Shown: piece after piece, positions 33,626 to 36,681 of the stretch
Position numbering within the stretch: position 1 is the stretch's first letter
Layout: each line of letters begins with the position of its first letter
DNA from: JBBDIM01 sp040880405
Lineage (GTDB): Bacteria > Planctomycetota > Planctomycetia > Pirellulales > Pirellulaceae
DNA: 36,681 bases
Direction: 5' to 3'
NCBI GenBank assembly: GCA_040880405.1
Contig: JBBDIM010000066.1
Coordinates: 1-36,681, forward strand
The notes under the pieces: generated by a model
The model's database searches: none
What the model saw: the letters and a program-made list of their open reading frames with translations, nothing else
Told to the model about the DNA's origin: nothing
Translations under genes and position numbers: made by a program

Positions 33626-33703
33626 AGATTCATTGGCGACTATTAAGCGTTCACCCAAGCGGTATGTGCTTCCTCCTCGCCATTTTTTCATACGGAGTTT
33701 CAT

Positions 33704-36133
33704 GTGACTGGATCGAAAGTGTTCGCGGGAGTTTTGCTTCTCGCGGTTGTGTTGCTCGGATCTTCCGCCCAGGGGCAACACCCGCCGGTGCCATTCGTCG
33801 CCGGTTTTGAGCGGTTTGCGCGGCATGGCGTGGTCCCGGAGAACGTCGGCGGGCAATTGCTGCTGGCGGAGCTGAGTTGCGTCGCCTGTCACGATTCTGA
33901 GGATCTTGCCCTGGAGCCGAAACGGGGCCCCATCCTTACTGGCAGTGGCAACCGCGTAAGCGCCGATTGGATGCGGGCGTTCCTGAACAATCCGAGTCAC
34001 ACCAAACCAGGCACCACCATGCCGGACGTCTTAGCTTTCCTCCCTGAGGCGGATCGAGCCGAGGCGGTTGAGGCGTTGGTCGCGTTTCTTGCCAGCCAAG
34101 AGACCTCCTTTCCCGAGCCGAAGGCGGGGGGAGGAAACCCCTTGCCGCACGAATTTTGGAACCAGGGTGACCCTGAGCGGGGGGAGAAGCTGTATCACTT
34201 GGTCGGCTGCGTCGCTTGCCACCAGCCGGACCCTCAGTACGACGGTGGTCACGCTCAGCCCTCCGCGATGTCGGCCCTGCTGGCGACGCTCGAGCCGGAA
34301 GATATCGAAGAGATGGGGCTGACCGAATCGGCTCGGCCGGTCACTTCGGTCCCGCTGCCGGACTTGGCGGACAAGTACACTAACAAGGCGTTGACCTTCT
34401 TTCTGGCGGAGCCGGAAACGGTCCGCCCAGGCGTGCGGATGCCGAACCTGAAATTAGAACTGGTCGAAGCGGCCGATCTGGTCGCTTACCTAACTCGGGA
34501 TGCTTCCACGGAGGGTAAGCAAGGGACGGCTTCCAAGAATCCCGCGTTGGTCGCCCAAGGGAAAAAACTCTTCACCGCGCTCTCGTGCGTCAATTGCCAC
34601 GAGATGGATGGCGTGCCCCCGCCGGAAGAAGCGCCGCTAGCCACCAAGTCACTCGCCCAACTCGCGGCGGCCGATGGCTTGGGCTGTCTCGGCAAACCGA
34701 CGCCGGGGCTGCCCCACTTCGGTCTGGACGAGCCGCAGGTGAAGTCGATCACCGCGGCCCTGACCGCCTTGGCGGCCCGGGACGAGGCACCAGCGCAGGA
34801 GGTTTCTCTGGACCTTACCCTCCTCAAACAAAACTGCTACGCCTGCCATTCCCGCGATGAGCGCGGGGGTGTCGGTCCTGATCGGGAGCAATACTTCGAA
34901 ACGGTCTCGCATGTCGACTTGGGAGACGAGGGGCGTTTGCCTCCGCCGTTGGACCATGTCGGGATGAAGCTTACGCCTGGGGCGTTTGCGAAAGTGCTGG
35001 CAGGCTCCGGCGATATCCGGCCTCACATGCGGGTCCGCATGCCCAAGTACCCCCAGGAAATTGCCAAGCCGTTGCCGGCAGCCTTTGCCGCGGCGGACCA
35101 ACCCGCCTCCTTGAGCGAAGCGGAGGTCTTTCCCAATCACAAAGGAATGGAAGAGGCGGGCCGGTTGCTGCTCAATACGGGCTGTGTCCAGTGCCATCCG
35201 ATCCGCGGGGAATCGGCCGATGGCGCGGTGGGGATCGACCTGGAAGGGATTGCTCAGCGGGTCCGGCCGCAGTGGTTTTGGGAGTTTCTCCGCAATCCGG
35301 CCGAGCTGAAAAAGCGGACGCGGATGCCATCGTTTTTTCCCAACGGCAAAAGCGGCAATCCGGATATTTTGGAGGGCGATATGGATCGTCAGATCACGGC
35401 CATGTGGAGCTACCTGAAAGATGTGAAGTCGCAAAAGCTGCCAGACAAAATTGAAGAGGCGAGATCGCAGCAGTTCGAACTGGTCCCGGAAGGTCGTCCG
35501 ATTGTGCTCCGGACCTTCATGGACTCGGCCGGCCCGCACGCCATCGCGGTCGGAAACCCCGCCGGGGTTCACTACGCGTTTGACGGGGAAAAGATGCGTC
35601 TAGCCGAGGCTTGGCGGGGCCAGTTTCTGGATGCCTACGGGACCTGGTTCGTACGGTCCGCGCCACCCGCGGTGCCGCTGGGAACGGAGGTTGTTTCCTT
35701 CCCGCCTGGCCTGCCGTTTGCGATGTTACCTGGCGGGGACGAGCCATGGCCCCCGGAAGACAAAGAGGCGGCACAGTACCAGTTTTTGGGCTACCGGCTC
35801 GATCGGGCAGGCGTTCCCACGTTCCGCTACGCGTATCGCGGCTATGTGATTGAAGACCGGATCGAGGCGTTGGAAAATGGTGGCCTGAAACGCCTGCTAA
35901 AGATCAAGCCGGGCAAGGGGAATGCCCCGCGAGGAACCTTGTGGTTCCAGGCCCATCAAGGCAAAAACCTAAAGCAACAAAACGCGACCTGCACCGAGCC
36001 GGGCGGCGTCACCGTCCGCTTAGCGGAAGCAGAGGGTGCCATTCTGTGGCAAGACAAAAAGAACCCTGAAACCAAGCAATGGCGGGTGCCGGTGAGTACC
36101 GATCGCCCACTGGAAGTGATTTATCAATGGTAA
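33704..36133 (+). CDS. Large secreted c-type cytochrome with five CXXCH motifs
   Basis: 809 residues from GTG 33704 (CGGAG lies seven bases upstream; the ATG two bases earlier would stop at once). A signal peptide (VFAGVLLLAVVLLGSSAQG) is followed by CXXCH haem sites at 59-63 (CVACH), 169-173 (CVACH), 295-299 (CVNCH), 378-382 (CYACH) and 494-498 (CVQCH), each with a downstream RMP/TTMP-type Met ligand candidate (for example MP at 106-107, 246-247 and 446-447). The last 200 residues (about 600-809) have no haem motif and look like a separate beta-rich domain. Function unknown; such proteins occur with planctomycetal sugar and sulfatase systems. It is bounded by two long direct repeats, and its last codons are part of a 24-bp tandem repeat. 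Confidence 0.9.
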   Translation: MTGSKVFAGVLLLAVVLLGSSAQGQHPPVPFVAGFERFARHGVVPENVGGQLLLAELSCVACHDSEDLALEPKRGPILTGSGNRVSADWMRAFLNNPSHTKPGTTMPDVLAFLPEADRAEAVEALVAFLASQETSFPEPKAGGGNPLPHEFWNQGDPERGEKLYHLVGCVACHQPDPQYDGGHAQPSAMSALLATLEPEDIEEMGLTESARPVTSVPLPDLADKYTNKALTFFLAEPETVRPGVRMPNLKLELVEAADLVAYLTRDASTEGKQGTASKNPALVAQGKKLFTALSCVNCHEMDGVPPPEEAPLATKSLAQLAAADGLGCLGKPTPGLPHFGLDEPQVKSITAALTALAARDEAPAQEVSLDLTLLKQNCYACHSRDERGGVGPDREQYFETVSHVDLGDEGRLPPPLDHVGMKLTPGAFAKVLAGSGDIRPHMRVRMPKYPQEIAKPLPAAFAAADQPASLSEAEVFPNHKGMEEAGRLLLNTGCVQCHPIRGESADGAVGIDLEGIAQRVRPQWFWEFLRNPAELKKRTRMPSFFPNGKSGNPDILEGDMDRQITAMWSYLKDVKSQKLPDKIEEARSQQFELVPEGRPIVLRTFMDSAGPHAIAVGNPAGVHYAFDGEKMRLAEAWRGQFLDAYGTWFVRSAPPAVPLGTEVVSFPPGLPFAMLPGGDEPWPPEDKEAAQYQFLGYRLDRAGVPTFRYAYRGYVIEDRIEALENGGLKRLLKIKPGKGNAPRGTLWFQAHQGKNLKQQNATCTEPGGVTVRLAEAEGAILWQDKKNPETKQWRVPVSTDRPLEVIYQW

Positions 36134-36181
36134 CTGGAGATGATTTACCATCGGTAACTGGAAGTGATTTACCAACGGCAA
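36110..36181 (+). repeat. 24-bp tandem repeat, three units, across the cytochrome stop codon
   Basis: Units at 36110-36133, 36134-36157 and 36158-36181 (CTGGAAGTGATTTAYCAAYGG-like). The first unit encodes LEVIYQW and the stop; the second repeats it with changes and also contains an in-frame TAA, and the third lacks it (CAA). Confidence 0.85.
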
Positions 36182-36241
36182 GAGACGTCCCCCAGCCAAC
36201 GTCCTAGCCCCGGCAGGGGCGGCATATAATAGCCAGGGGCG

Positions 36242-36675
36242 TAAGCCGCTGGTAAGGAATGATTAACAAATTCGTTAGCCCCAACGGGGCGACATAAATA
36301 GAGACATGGTGTTTTTGCCCGGAGTGAATCTTGTTTTGAAACCGATCACGCCCCATTTCGTTATTCATTTTTTAGTCGCGGATTAACGCGGATCGCAAGC
36401 GATTTGAACGTCGAATCGCGGATAGCCTTATCCGCGGATTTTTTGCGTTCATCCGTGGTTTTTTTGTTAGCCACAGAGGTCACAGAGATCACAGAGGAAA
36501 GGAGAGTGCTTTTAGGGCCTTCGTCTTTCTATTTTGCATTTTTTATTCTTCATTAATCAATACTCATTTTTCTGAAACAGGACGAATGAGTAGTGCAATA
36601 TGAAGAATGAAGAATGCAAAATGCTGCCTCTGTGTCCTCTGTGGCTAAACAACCTTTACCAAAGACTTGATTACT
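36242..36675 (+). repeat. Long direct repeat D, right copy
   Basis: About 430 bases, nearly identical to 33201-33625, with a small insertion near 36430-36465 (extra TCCGCGGATTTTTT words). It runs almost to the window end and may continue beyond it. No gene seen. Confidence 0.9.
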
Positions 36676-36681
36676 TATGCC

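Noticed and set aside
33201..36675. A composite transposon or IS pair around the cytochrome gene
   Set aside because: The direct repeats carry no transposase frame and no clean terminal inverted repeats.
36134..36681. tRNA or attachment site near the right-hand repeat
   Set aside because: No cloverleaf and no integrase; the sequence is made of the same dispersed repeat words seen at 33.2 kb.

Overview
The window looks like a chromosomal segment of a planctomycete, most likely of the Pirellula/Blastopirellula/Rhodopirellula type. The evidence is the set of lineage-typical families: a DUF1501 Tat protein, a DUF1559 protein with a prepilin-type leader, a Cys-rich YTV-type secreted protein, a large multi-CXXCH cytochrome with a planctomycetal layout, a Tat-exported Gfo/Idh/MocA oxidoreductase, many small lipoproteins, and GC-rich genes separated by long AT-richer repeat-laden spacers. 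This assignment is inference from gene content; no rRNA or tRNA is present.

Layout. 1-1.1 kb: the 3' part of an ECF-type sigma factor, translationally coupled to a membrane anti-sigma-like protein whose outer half carries two CXXCH motifs. 1.3-2.3 kb (minus): secreted Cys-rich YTV-type protein. 2.9-3.7 kb: soluble HisKA_3-type histidine kinase. 3.8-7.9 kb: lutA-lutB and lutC (lactate utilisation), split by a REP-associated tyrosine transposase (RAYT) gene that is bracketed by four REP-like hairpins. 7.8-9.2 kb (minus): two small exported or membrane proteins of unknown function. 9.7-11.2 kb: DUF1501 protein with a strong promoter, a 200-nt leader and a clear terminator. 11.3-12.1 kb: repeats and the remains of a toxin-antitoxin pair. 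12.2-13.6 kb (minus): Hpt protein and HD-GYP response regulator. 14-15.2 kb (minus): FadL/OmpP1-like porin. 15.5-16.2 kb (minus): methyltransferase.

17.05-25.7 kb: a seven-gene, mostly overlapping operon: RDD membrane protein, SpoIIM-like membrane protein, polytopic membrane protein, DUF4129-like protein, DUF4350-like lipoprotein, zinc-ribbon MoxR ATPase, DUF58 protein. Such clusters are thought to act at the cell envelope, with the MoxR ATPase working on a DUF58/VWA partner. In this copy, small palindromic repeats and MITE-like elements sit at three successive gene junctions without breaking the reading frames, and one appears to supply the start codon and first part of a lipoprotein signal peptide.

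26.2-30.6 kb: DUF1559 protein, small lipoprotein, secreted beta-helix protein and secreted beta-propeller (GH43/GH32-like) protein, possibly a surface or polysaccharide cassette. 30.8-33.1 kb: lipoprotein, a frameshifted SEC-C gene remnant (minus), and a Gfo/Idh/MocA oxidoreductase. 33.7-36.1 kb: a five-haem-motif cytochrome between two long direct repeats of about 420 bp.

The strongest theme is repeats. At least six small palindromic or MITE-like families can be read here, several in matched inverted pairs, one with an apparent filled/empty site pair, and some built into protein-coding sequence. A single RAYT gene in the window is a plausible but unproven mobiliser of one of them.
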